Origin: Clostridiales bacterium
GTDB lineage: Bacteria; Bacillota; Clostridia; Oscillospirales; CAG-272
NCBI GenBank assembly: GCA_012800735.1
Contig: JAAZIU010000019.1
Coordinates: 1-64,000, forward strand
DNA length: 64,000 bases
Direction: 5' to 3'
Shown here: positions 15,319-24,655 of the stretch, piece after piece
How the letters are laid out: each line of letters begins with the position of its first letter
How positions within the stretch are numbered: the first letter of the stretch is position 1
Translations under genes and position numbers: made by a program
Notes under the pieces: model-generated
Told to the model about the DNA's origin: nothing
Seen by the model: the letters and a program-made list of their open reading frames with translations, nothing else
The model's database searches: none

Positions 15319-18300
15319 CTAAATATCTTCCTTCGCTATCTCAACCGTCTTGTTCAGCGCAAACGACCAGAGCAGCAGCTTTGAGACCTTCTTTCCGGAT
15401 ATCCGCTCAAGCGCGGCGCCGTAATAGTTCAGCTGCACCGAATGGCGGAGTTTCAGAACCGTCTCTCCGTCCCCGGCTTTTACCCGGTCGGTTTTGTAGT
15501 CAAGTATAGTATAGCTGCCGTCCGGATTTTCAAAGAAGCTGTCGATTACTCCCTGAGTAAGTATCTGCTCGTTTTCAAGCTGCCTTTTCAGCTCCTCGTC
15601 CCGGGTGAACGGCGCGGCGGGCAGGTCGATGTTGAACCGCATCTCCCGGCGCAGATAATTCGACGCTCTCATCTCCCGGTAAATGTCGCTTTTAAAGAAT
15701 CGCGCTATCGCGGCTTTATCGGCAAGAGCCGCCGTATGCTCGGGTATGAAGCGATTTTGCACGAGCCGTTCTGTTTCCGCTTCAACTCCCGCGGCTTCGA
15801 CATTGTCGAAATCGCAGAACTGCATAAACAGGTGGGTAGCGGTACCGATATCGGCGCCGGTCGGGGCGGTTTCGCCGACAATGAATTTCGGACGCACCGC
15901 GGTTTTTGCGGCGGCAACTCCGGCGGAAAGCTCAGGAAGCATATCAAAGCTTTCTTCCTCGTCCAGCACACCGGGATATAATTTGGAAACAGAGAGCTTT
16001 GACGGCAGCCTCGCCGTGCTTTCGTACGGATATTTAAACGAAAAGCGTTTTTCGAACAGCTTCATATACATACTGACCGCTTCCTCGCTGATTTCAGCCG
16101 AGGGAATCGACGGAGCAGCTTCATCCGCGCTAATGGGCGAAGCGCCGTCGGATATCTGCGGCGGGAATATCTCAAGGTCACAGTAATCTGAATACTCATG
16201 TCCGAGCGCCAGCAGTATCCAGGAAAGAAATGTCGAAGATGATTTTATCGCCGCGGGGCTTAAGAATTCCGCTTCGTGCTCAAATCCCCATACCCGTGAC
16301 GGGGATTTTTTCGTCCCCGCCGTTATGTAAAGCCGTTCTTTCGCCCTTGTCAGGGCGACATAAAGCACCCGCATCTCCTCGTCAATGCTGCGGTCGTTTA
16401 TTCTCAGGGATGCGGCGCGATACATCGGCGTTTCAAACAATACGAGGTTGTTCTCGTCCGGCACTCTCATTACGGCGCCTAAATGGTCGTCCGAGCCGAG
16501 GTCAAGCAGCAGCGCGGCGCGGCTGTCCGACGCGTTCATTTGTTTATCGGCGTTGACAAAGAAGACGACAGGGAACTCAAGCCCCTTTGACTTGTGAACC
16601 GTCATCAGCTGAACCGAGTCTTCCTTTTCCGGAGCCGCTTCCCGTTCATCCGCCTCCGCCAGCACCTTTTCAAGGTAATTCACAAAGCTGTAAAGCCCGC
16701 GGAAAGCGCCGTTCTCAAAACTTCTTGCTTTTTCGTAAAGCTTCATCAGGTTCGCCCGCCTCGCCGCAGAAGCTTCGGCAAGCTCTTCCTCTTTTTCCGA
16801 GCCGCGCAGCTCCAATATCCCCGTCTCGCGATATATCCGGAACAAAAGCTCATCGACAGGCATAGCCTCCGACATCTCCCGCCAGCGGTCGATATCGGCA
16901 AAGAAGTCAACGCACCGCTGCGCAAGCGATATCTCCCGCTCTTCGGCGTCCGAAGCTTCATTGACCAAAGAAACAAACCGCCGCACCGACCATTCAAACG
17001 GATAATACCGCCCGGAAGACAAATCCTCCGGCGCAAAGCGCCCGCGGCGTATCATCAGAAGCTCGTTTAAATTAAAGCCGTAAAGCGGGCTTCTCATCGC
17101 CCCGACGAGATAAATATCCCGTCCAGGGTCGTCTATTGTATTCAAAAGACAGCGGACAAGCTGTATCTCCGGGGTGTCAAAGAACCCGCCGCCGCCCGAA
17201 TAAAACGTCGGAATCCCGGCGCTTTCAACGGCTTTGATATACTCGTCCGTTCCGCTGTCGCCGGATCGGAACAAAATGGCGATATCTCCGGGAGATACCT
17301 TTTCGACTTCAATAAGCCTTCTGATCTCGGCGGCAATGTAAGCCGCTTCCGCCTCCCGCGCCGACATATTTTCGCTGTCGTTGGCAGATTCTGATTCGCT
17401 GTCTTCCGATTCCGCTTTGTCAGCCTTTGAGCAGAAAATCCGCAATTTTACCTTAGTATCGTTTTCCGAGCCGGAAGCGAAGATAAGGTCGTCTTCAGCA
17501 AGATATCCGAGCCGGCCACTGCCGTTCCTGAAAATCCCGCCGCAGACTTTATTTGTAAATCGAATGATATTTTCCGAGCAGCGGAAATTCTCCCGCATGA
17601 AAATCCCCCGGCTCTCGCTGTCTTCATCGCCGTCTTTCCATTCATTTCTGTATGAGGCGAAGATATCCGGCTCAGCCCCGCGGAAGCGGTAGATAGACTG
17701 CTTGATATCACCGACCATGAATCGCCCGCCCGCGCCGACAGCGCGGAAAATCAAATCCTGTATCTCGTTTACATCCTGATATTCGTCGATGTATATACCG
17801 TCGTATCGTGCGGCGATATCCCGCGCGGCGTCGGTCGGGGTATCAAAATTGCCGTCATCGCCGTACAGCAGTTTAAAAGTCAGCCTTGAAAGGTCGGAGA
17901 AATCAAGCACCCCGCGCCGTGTTTTTTCGGCGATGAGCCTTTTGGAAAAGGCGTCCATGACAGCGGAAAGCCCTCTTATAACAGCCGCGTTTATACGAAG
18001 CTGCGCCCGGATATCTTCTTCGGGATAGCCGAAAGCTGCAAAATAATCCTTTTTGAAGAAGTCGTTAAGCTCTTTCTTTTTATCCTTGCACCATTCGAGA
18101 AAATCATCCGGTTCCGGCACGCGGCTGCTCTTTATCGCCGCAAGCTTAATCTCGGAGACATACGAATAAATATCGGCAATCTCGGTTTTCGGGTCATCGC
18201 AAAGCTCCCAAAGACCTGCCGCGGCATCTCCGCAGTCGTTGAAAGCGTCGTGGTATTTTTTGTAATACGGGTCTGATTCGTCGTTACCGAGCCTAAAAAG

Positions 18301-19029
18301 CGCCTCGCCGTAAATCTTGGCATAATATTCGGCGGTGTCTTTTATGTAAGCTTTGAGTTCCTTGTCCCAGACAGAGCCTTTAAAGCCGTTTTCCGCCGCT
18401 TCTTCCATCGCGTCAGCCGATTTTAAAAGCAAAGCTTTTCCGTCAGGATATCCGGAAAGCTTTATATAAAGGCGGATAAATTCCGCGGCGGCTCTGTCGT
18501 CGCGGTCGCGCGCGTAAAGGTCGATGAAGCGGTTAAATCCTCCGAAGAAGCCAAAGGCGGGATACCCCTCCCCGTCGCTTTCCGACAGCTCGTCAAGCGT
18601 CTGCTCCATCGCTGCCTCGCGTATCATGGCTGCCTCGTTTTCATCGCTGAGACGGACCCCTGCGGCAAGCCCCAAAGCCTCGAAATTCGACTGCAAAAGC
18701 GACCGGCAGAAGCTGTCGATCGTGGAAATTCTCGCCCCCGGCAGGTCGTTTATCTGCCTTGTCAGCCGATTAATCGTCTCTCTGTCGCCTTCGGCTTTTA
18801 AAACAGCCTCTTCAAGCGCCGAATGTATCCGCCGCTTGAGTTCAGCCGCCGCCGCCCTTGTGAAGGTGACGACGCAAAGCCGCGACACTTCATGTCTGCC
18901 GTCGGTTATACCTTTTATCAGCCTTTGTGTAAGCGTATGAGTTTTTCCCGAGCCGGCGGCTGCGGAGATAAGGATATTCCGGTTTTTGGCTTCGACGGCG
19001 GAAAGCTGAGCCTTGGTAAGTTTCGGCAT
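15319..19029 (-). CDS. addA: ATP-dependent helicase/nuclease subunit A
   Basis: A 1236-residue AddA: UvrD-type helicase fused to a RecB-family nuclease. Walker A is SAAAGSGKTHTL near the N-terminus, Walker B-like IDEYQDVNEIQ and motif SIYRFRGAEPDIF follow, then MTVHKSKGLEFPVVF and VALTRAKERLYI. The C-terminal nuclease has GVIDSFF and ILDYKTD with the catalytic Asp/Lys. With AddB it resects double-strand breaks and loads RecA. The start is placed at the ATG at 19029, which has GGAGG 7 bases upstream; an in-frame TTG at 19035 lies too close to that site. Two bases separate it from the addB stop, so the pair is cotranslated. Confidence 0.96.
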   Translation of the reverse strand: MPKLTKAQLSAVEAKNRNILISAAAGSGKTHTLTQRLIKGITDGRHEVSRLCVVTFTRAAAAELKRRIHSALEEAVLKAEGDRETINRLTRQINDLPGARISTIDSFCRSLLQSNFEALGLAAGVRLSDENEAAMIREAAMEQTLDELSESDGEGYPAFGFFGGFNRFIDLYARDRDDRAAAEFIRLYIKLSGYPDGKALLLKSADAMEEAAENGFKGSVWDKELKAYIKDTAEYYAKIYGEALFRLGNDESDPYYKKYHDAFNDCGDAAAGLWELCDDPKTEIADIYSYVSEIKLAAIKSSRVPEPDDFLEWCKDKKKELNDFFKKDYFAAFGYPEEDIRAQLRINAAVIRGLSAVMDAFSKRLIAEKTRRGVLDFSDLSRLTFKLLYGDDGNFDTPTDAARDIAARYDGIYIDEYQDVNEIQDLIFRAVGAGGRFMVGDIKQSIYRFRGAEPDIFASYRNEWKDGDEDSESRGIFMRENFRCSENIIRFTNKVCGGIFRNGSGRLGYLAEDDLIFASGSENDTKVKLRIFCSKADKAESEDSESESANDSENMSAREAEAAYIAAEIRRLIEVEKVSPGDIAILFRSGDSGTDEYIKAVESAGIPTFYSGGGGFFDTPEIQLVRCLLNTIDDPGRDIYLVGAMRSPLYGFNLNELLMIRRGRFAPEDLSSGRYYPFEWSVRRFVSLVNEASDAEEREISLAQRCVDFFADIDRWREMSEAMPVDELLFRIYRETGILELRGSEKEEELAEASAARRANLMKLYEKARSFENGAFRGLYSFVNYLEKVLAEADEREAAPEKEDSVQLMTVHKSKGLEFPVVFFVNADKQMNASDSRAALLLDLGSDDHLGAVMRVPDENNLVLFETPMYRAASLRINDRSIDEEMRVLYVALTRAKERLYITAGTKKSPSRVWGFEHEAEFLSPAAIKSSSTFLSWILLALGHEYSDYCDLEIFPPQISDGASPISADEAAPSIPSAEISEEAVSMYMKLFEKRFSFKYPYESTARLPSKLSVSKLYPGVLDEEESFDMLPELSAGVAAAKTAVRPKFIVGETAPTGADIGTATHLFMQFCDFDNVEAAGVEAETERLVQNRFIPEHTAALADKAAIARFFKSDIYREMRASNYLRREMRFNIDLPAAPFTRDEELKRQLENEQILTQGVIDSFFENPDGSYTILDYKTDRVKAGDGETVLKLRHSVQLNYYGAALERISGKKVSKLLLWSFALNKTVEIAKEDI

Positions 19030-19031
19030 TG

Positions 19032-22000
19032 TCAATCCTCCGCCCCGTCATCAGACTGCCTTGCCGGGTCGTTCATTCTCCGGCAGACAGGCGAATTCGG
19101 GCAAAATTCGCAGAAATAACGCTGGCTGTCAATCATCCGCGGCGATATCGTAGTTTCCCCGCCGCGCATCCTTCGGGCGAAGTCTTTTGTATAGGTGATA
19201 ACATCGTTACATTTTAGCTTGAATTCTTCTTCCGAAATGACGTTTTTATTCTTTGACAGATTCCCGCGGGAAGTGAGCTTGGCAAAAACAAATCGCCCTT
19301 TGAGTTCTTTGTCCATCGCCTCAAGCAATTCTCTGTCGGATAGCAGCATACCTTCGGTCGTAAAAGCGGATAAAGCGGCCTCCTTTATTTCTTCTGCATC
19401 CGACGGACCGCGCAGCACCGGCTTTTTCGGCTGAGCGAGAAAATACAGCACCCCGGCGGGATAAAGCTTCCCGTCGGACGAGCCCAAAGCCCGGCGGATA
19501 TAATCGGGACTGCCGCGCCAGATAGCTATGAGATAGAGCGGCATCTGGAGGGAAAGTCCGGTTTCAAGTTCGTCTATTCGGAATTTTTCATATCCGGTTT
19601 TATAATCGCAGACGCGGAACCAGGTCTTTCCGTCCTCCGACCGATACGAGTCCACCCTGTCCACCCGCCCTTTAAGAAAAGCGTTCCAGCCTCCGTCAAG
19701 CGGTATCTTAAAAGATGCCATTGATGGCGATCCTGCAAGACCTATCGGAAATTCAAACAGAATCGGGCGAAATTCGCTCTGGCTGAATTCGTCCATCAAC
19801 TGCCGCAGTATAAGGCAGACCCGCTTTTTCACCCTGCGCAGCATCGCCGACATCCGCTTTGAAATTGTCCCGCCGTTTATAAATTCCTCTGCCAGCGCGT
19901 CGATGATTGCGTCGACTTCCCGCGCGATTTCTTCGTCGGTGACATCGGTATCAACCGTTCCGTCTTCCTTCAGGCGGCTTTTGATAAAGCTTTCAAGCAC
20001 GGTATGCGCAAGAGAGCCGATATCGGAATTTTCAAATTTCGCCCGTCGGTTCTCGGTAAGCCGAAGCAGGTCGTCGCAGGTGTAGCTGAAAGGACAGCTC
20101 GCGAATTTCCGAAGCTTTGTCTGAGTGAGATATATGCTCTTTTTGTGGTAAACCGTTGCAATGGCGGCTTCGCTCAGCCGGTCGGCGTCGGCGTCAAGCG
20201 GAGTTTCCATCGCCGAAAGCCGCCGCTGCCCCTCGGCGTCGCCGGAGTATAGCTTCAATAATGCTTCTCCGGCGGCGGTGTCTTTCATTTGATTTATCAG
20301 CCGGAACGAACTGTCCTTCTCTTCGGCAAGCTCGTGCGGAGGAATTAAAGAAATATCGACAGGTTCCGAGCCGGAAAGCTTCAAAAGCCGCTTTACCGGC
20401 TCGGATGGAAAGAGTTTTTTATCGTCAAGGCTCTGTTTCGGAAAGGAAACAAAAACTCCCTGCGAAGCGGCGGTAAAAGCGTTGTAAAAATATCTCAGCT
20501 CATCGCCCCCGCGGTCAGCCCCGGACGGCGGCAGTTCAAGTCCGGCTTTTAAAAGCAGCTTCCGGTCATACGAATCGAGCAGCCGGTCTTCCGGCGACGC
20601 GGCGGGGAAGCCCCCCTCGTTTGCGCCGATTATATAAACATATTTTACATCGTCAAGCCGCATCATATCCGCGCGGCTGATATTCACGCAGTCCCGCAGC
20701 ATCGGCAGCCGTCCGACTGGGCTTGACTCAATGACTAAAGTAAGCAGCGACAGATACTGTACCGCATCCGCTTTCAAATCCCCCGCGATTTCGACAAGCC
20801 GGTCGAGAGCCGACATCAAAGCTCCCCATAAAGTCATTATCCCTTCTTCGGGAGCCGCCGCTTCCGCCGCCTCCGCTTTTTCCGCAAGACCCAATTTCTC
20901 GATAAAACCGTAAAGACTGCGCGAGATATCGGCGACCGTCGCCGGCGTTTCAAATACTTTGCCGAGCCGAAGCAGCGGTTCCGTAAACCTTTGCCGAAGA
21001 ATATTTAATCTTTCAAGTTCGGCAAGGTCGTTTTCATCGGGCTTTATAAACCCGCGCGGATTCATATTCCAGTCGGCGCGGTGCCAGGCTCTGCCGTTTA
21101 TGCTCCATGTTTCGGCGTAGCTTTCGACGGCTCGCGTCTCGTCGGGAGAAAGACCGGTAAAACCGCCGGATTTCAGATAGCTTATAACATCGACCAGCCG
21201 CCAGTTTCCGGCGATAACGGCGATAGCCGACAAGACCGTCCGTATCAGCGGCTTTGAATCGATGCGAACCGGCGCAGAGATGAAAAACGGTATACCGTAC
21301 ATATCCAGGAACGCATCGATGACGCCGTCATAGCCCTCTATATCGCGCGTAACCACGGCAAAATCCCGCCAGCGCAAACCGCCCGCAGTATTTGATCCAT
21401 CATATGAAAGCCGCACCCGTCTGCGGATGTCCCTCGCGACAAATTCCGCCTCTTCGTAGATATCACAGGCGGAATAAATCTCAAACGACTTTTTTTCGAC
21501 TTCGGGTGTTGATTTTGAGTAATCGAAAAGAGCGTCGGCAAAGAGGGGAATGTCGCCGCAGCGTTCAAAGCGCGGACGCCGCCGCAACTCTGTGCCGGTG
21601 ACGCCGACACCGTATTCGTCGGCTATTTTGCGTATCTTAACAGCCGTTTCGGCAGGCAGACGATACATCCCGCCGCTGTCTTCCGGAAGCAGCGGAAAGG
21701 TAAAAACGCACCTCTTCGCCTGCGCGATTATATGCCGAATGACCTCATACTGCGCCGGAGAAAAGCTGACAAATGAGTCGAAATAAACGGCTCTGTCTTT
21801 AAAATAATCGTGTTTTTCAAGTATCCCGCTAAGCGCCGCCATGTCGTCCGGCGGGTCGGCGCGTCCGTCCAGAAGCGCGGAATATCTCTCGGTTATAAGC
21901 CGCAGATCGGACAGCTTTCTTATCAGCCTCGCGTCTTTTTCCGGGTCAAGCCGGTTTTGAGCCTCGATAAGCCGTTCCGGCGCAATGCGGCAGTTTTTGA

Positions 22001-22433
22001 ATTCGTCGGATTTTGACAGCAGCGCCGCAATAAGGTCTCTGTCGGATGAAGAAAGTTCCCCTTTTTTGAACGCAGTCGCCCCGCCGCGCAGATATTCCCT
22101 CAGTTCGGGCGCGCAGTCGGAGACCGCCCGCCACATAAGAAGCTGACGGCTGCCGCGGTCAAGATAATCGTATTCAAGCCCGCCGTATTCACGGAAAATC
22201 AGGTTCGCCAGACGGCTGAAATTTACGACGTCAAGACCGAGCGTCGGAATAACCGGCTGTTGTCTCTGCGCCGCTGCGGCGATTAGTCTTTCCGTCTGTA
22301 CCGCCTGTTGTTCCGGCACGATAAGCGTCACCGACTGCCCCGCGGAAAGCTCCCAGAGCACACGCTTAACCGTCTCCTGAGTTTTTCCGCTGCCGCTGCG
22401 TCCGTATATAAAAACTACCCGTTCGTTTCCCAT
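19032..22433 (-). CDS. addB: ATP-dependent helicase/deoxyribonuclease subunit B
   Basis: A 1133-residue AddB. Walker A GRSGSGKT is at residues 10-17; the central part is an inactivated UvrD-like helicase (PEQQAVQTERL, VYIIGANEGGFPA). The C-terminal nuclease domain has FASCPFSYTCDDLL, VDRVDSY, CDYKTG, and the closing CEFCPNSPVC, so four Cys can form the known iron-sulfur cluster. The enzyme works with AddA in recombinational repair and degradation of unprotected DNA. GAGAGGAT lies just before the ATG. It follows the topoisomerase-like gene after 52 bases, possibly in the same transcript. Confidence 0.95.
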   Translation of the reverse strand: MGNERVVFIYGRSGSGKTQETVKRVLWELSAGQSVTLIVPEQQAVQTERLIAAAAQRQQPVIPTLGLDVVNFSRLANLIFREYGGLEYDYLDRGSRQLLMWRAVSDCAPELREYLRGGATAFKKGELSSSDRDLIAALLSKSDEFKNCRIAPERLIEAQNRLDPEKDARLIRKLSDLRLITERYSALLDGRADPPDDMAALSGILEKHDYFKDRAVYFDSFVSFSPAQYEVIRHIIAQAKRCVFTFPLLPEDSGGMYRLPAETAVKIRKIADEYGVGVTGTELRRRPRFERCGDIPLFADALFDYSKSTPEVEKKSFEIYSACDIYEEAEFVARDIRRRVRLSYDGSNTAGGLRWRDFAVVTRDIEGYDGVIDAFLDMYGIPFFISAPVRIDSKPLIRTVLSAIAVIAGNWRLVDVISYLKSGGFTGLSPDETRAVESYAETWSINGRAWHRADWNMNPRGFIKPDENDLAELERLNILRQRFTEPLLRLGKVFETPATVADISRSLYGFIEKLGLAEKAEAAEAAAPEEGIMTLWGALMSALDRLVEIAGDLKADAVQYLSLLTLVIESSPVGRLPMLRDCVNISRADMMRLDDVKYVYIIGANEGGFPAASPEDRLLDSYDRKLLLKAGLELPPSGADRGGDELRYFYNAFTAASQGVFVSFPKQSLDDKKLFPSEPVKRLLKLSGSEPVDISLIPPHELAEEKDSSFRLINQMKDTAAGEALLKLYSGDAEGQRRLSAMETPLDADADRLSEAAIATVYHKKSIYLTQTKLRKFASCPFSYTCDDLLRLTENRRAKFENSDIGSLAHTVLESFIKSRLKEDGTVDTDVTDEEIAREVDAIIDALAEEFINGGTISKRMSAMLRRVKKRVCLILRQLMDEFSQSEFRPILFEFPIGLAGSPSMASFKIPLDGGWNAFLKGRVDRVDSYRSEDGKTWFRVCDYKTGYEKFRIDELETGLSLQMPLYLIAIWRGSPDYIRRALGSSDGKLYPAGVLYFLAQPKKPVLRGPSDAEEIKEAALSAFTTEGMLLSDRELLEAMDKELKGRFVFAKLTSRGNLSKNKNVISEEEFKLKCNDVITYTKDFARRMRGGETTISPRMIDSQRYFCEFCPNSPVCRRMNDPARQSDDGAED

Positions 22434-22485
22434 ATCCTCTCCCGACGGTTATTCGAAAAACCGCGCCTTTGCTGCGGAAGCCATA

Positions 22486-24510
22486 TCAATCGTCTCCGTC
22501 AAATATGTCGGCGTCGTCAAGGAATTTCCTGCCGTGCCGGAAGATATATTCCCGGCGCGCCGCGATGTTGTCGCCGAGCATGATGTCGAACATTCGGGCT
22601 GTGTCGTCGTCGTCGCAGGGCATTATCCGTATCAGCCGCCTTGACACCGGGTTCATCGTCGTCTGCCACATCATTTCCGGCTCGTTTTCGCCGAGACCCT
22701 TTGAGCGCTGAATCGTATACTTCGCGTTTTTAAAGCCCCTGACGATATTGTTCCGCTCTGTTTCGTTATAAGCAAAATAAATCTGATCCTTGCAGGTTAT
22801 CTCATAAAGCGGCGACTCGGCGATATAAATCAGCCCTTTTTCGATAAGCGTCGGCAGCAGCCGGTAGAACATGGTTAAAATCAGCGTCCGTATCTGATAT
22901 CCGTCCTTGTCGGCGTCGGTGCAGATTATTATCTTGTTCCAGCGGAGCGACTCGAGGTCGAATTTCGGCAGATCGCCTTTGACTTTGCTGTCAAGCTCAA
23001 CTCCGCAGCCGACGACGCGGAGAAGGTCGGTTATTATCTCGCTTTTGAAGATACGCTCATAGCTTGATTTAAGGCAGTTCAGCGTCTTTCCGCGCACCGG
23101 TATTATCGCCTGAAACTCCGCGTCACGGCCGAGTTTGCAGGAAGTCAGCGCCGAGTCTCCCTCGACAATATAAAGCTCGCGGACCGCCGGATCTTTCGAG
23201 CGGCAGTTGACGAATTTTTCGACACGGTTTGCGATATCGATAGACCCGGTCAGCTTTTTGCGGATATTCAGCCGGGTGCTTTCCGCCGCTTCGCGGGAAC
23301 GCTTGTTTACAAGCACCTGCGCCGCAATCTTCTCGGCTTCGACCGGATTTTCGGCGAAATATATCTCAAGCGAATGTTTGAGGAAATCGGTCATCGCCTT
23401 GGTGATAAAGCTGTTCGTTATCGCCTTTTTCGTCTGGTTTTCGTAGCTGGTGACGGTCGAAAAACAGTTTGTCACAAGAACGAGGCAATCCTGAATATCG
23501 GAGAAATTGATTTTTCCTTCGTTTTTGTTGTATTTGCCGATCGATTTCAGATATCTGTCGATGGCGTATACAAACGCGGACTTTACCGCCTTGTCCGGCG
23601 AGCCGCCGTATTCAAGGAAGCTTGAGTTGTGATAATATTCGATACAGGCGGCGGTGTTTGAAAAGCAGCATGCCACCTCGATTTTCAGCTTATATTCATC
23701 CTTGTCGGCGCGATCCCGCCCCTTGGTTTCGGTTTTCCAGTCGACCGGCTCGGTAAGCGGATTTTCCCCCGCCAATTCTCCGACATAGTCGACGATACCT
23801 TTTTCATACAGGAACTCCTGCTCCTCAAAACCTCCGTCAACCTCATAGCGAAGCAGAAATTTCACCCCGGCGTTAACCACCGACTGCCGTTTCAGGGTAG
23901 TGACATACCAATCGAGCGGGACGTCGATCTCGGTAAAGACCTCTAAATCCGGCTTCCAGTGGATGGTAGTACCGGTTCGGCCTTTTGATTTAGGCAGGGG
24001 AGCTGTGACAAGGTCGCCGTCTGCGTTGCCTTTTTTGAAGTTTATCGTGTGAGAGTTTGCGCCGTCATAACTTATTACCGTCATCCATTCGGAGCTGTAT
24101 TGCGTCGCGCAGGCGCCGAGGCCGTTGATGCCGAGCGAATACTCGTAAGCGGCGTAATTCGCGTTGTTGTTATATTTTCCGCCGGCATAAAGTTCGCAGA
24201 AAATCAGTTCCCAGTTCCAGCGCTTTTCCTTTTCATTCCATCCGAGCGGCACACCGCGTCCCCGGTCGTCAACTTCGATCGAATGATCTTTGTAGACTGT
24301 CACCGTGATGACCGAACCGTGTCCCTCTCTCGCCTCGTCTACCGAGTTTGAAATGATTTCAAATACCGAGTGCTGGCAGCCCTCAAGCCCGTCCGAGCCG
24401 AAGATTACCGCCGGGCGCTTGCGAACGCGGTCGGCGCCTTTAAGCTGTGATATCGATTGGTTGCCGTAATCCGGAGTTTCTTTTTTTCTTGTTTTCTTTT
24501 TTTCTTGCAT
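22486..24510 (-). CDS. Divergent type II DNA topoisomerase B subunit (GyrB/ParE-like)
   Basis: A 674-residue protein with the full GyrB/ParE order: GHKL ATPase (ISNSVDEAREG, VDDRGRGVPLG, SLGINGLGACATQ), transducer domain, and TOPRIM domain (LYIVEGDSAL, ICTDADKDGYQIRTL, QRSKGLGENEPEMMW). The canonical forms EGDSAGGSAKQGRD and TDADVDGAHI are altered to EGDSALTSCKLGRD and TDADKDGYQI, and the C-terminal tail is shortened, so it is a lineage distinct from ordinary GyrB and ParE. The Mg-binding DxDxD is kept, so activity is expected with an A subunit, which is not in this window. Such second topoisomerase B proteins are known from Clostridia. Start ATG at 24510 has a weak GGTGA. Confidence 0.88.
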   Translation of the reverse strand: MQEKKKTRKKETPDYGNQSISQLKGADRVRKRPAVIFGSDGLEGCQHSVFEIISNSVDEAREGHGSVITVTVYKDHSIEVDDRGRGVPLGWNEKEKRWNWELIFCELYAGGKYNNNANYAAYEYSLGINGLGACATQYSSEWMTVISYDGANSHTINFKKGNADGDLVTAPLPKSKGRTGTTIHWKPDLEVFTEIDVPLDWYVTTLKRQSVVNAGVKFLLRYEVDGGFEEQEFLYEKGIVDYVGELAGENPLTEPVDWKTETKGRDRADKDEYKLKIEVACCFSNTAACIEYYHNSSFLEYGGSPDKAVKSAFVYAIDRYLKSIGKYNKNEGKINFSDIQDCLVLVTNCFSTVTSYENQTKKAITNSFITKAMTDFLKHSLEIYFAENPVEAEKIAAQVLVNKRSREAAESTRLNIRKKLTGSIDIANRVEKFVNCRSKDPAVRELYIVEGDSALTSCKLGRDAEFQAIIPVRGKTLNCLKSSYERIFKSEIITDLLRVVGCGVELDSKVKGDLPKFDLESLRWNKIIICTDADKDGYQIRTLILTMFYRLLPTLIEKGLIYIAESPLYEITCKDQIYFAYNETERNNIVRGFKNAKYTIQRSKGLGENEPEMMWQTTMNPVSRRLIRIMPCDDDDTARMFDIMLGDNIAARREYIFRHGRKFLDDADIFDGDD

Positions 24511-24591
24511 AGTTCACCGATGCTTAAATAAGCTCATTTATTATTAAAGCGATTGATTTGTAACGTTATATTTATAAATTCCCCGCGGCTA

Positions 24592-24620
24592 TTGAAAAAT
24601 GTTGCCTCAGGTGGTATAAT
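24592..24620 (+). promoter_or_regulatory. Sigma-A promoter for the QueG-IMPase gene
   Basis: TTGAAA (24592-24597), 17 bases, TATAAT (24615-24620), 35 bases before the ATG at 24656, with AAAGGAGAG as ribosome site. Confidence 0.85.
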
Positions 24621-24655
24621 ATTCGGGATAAATAAGGTTATGAAAGGAGAGCCGT

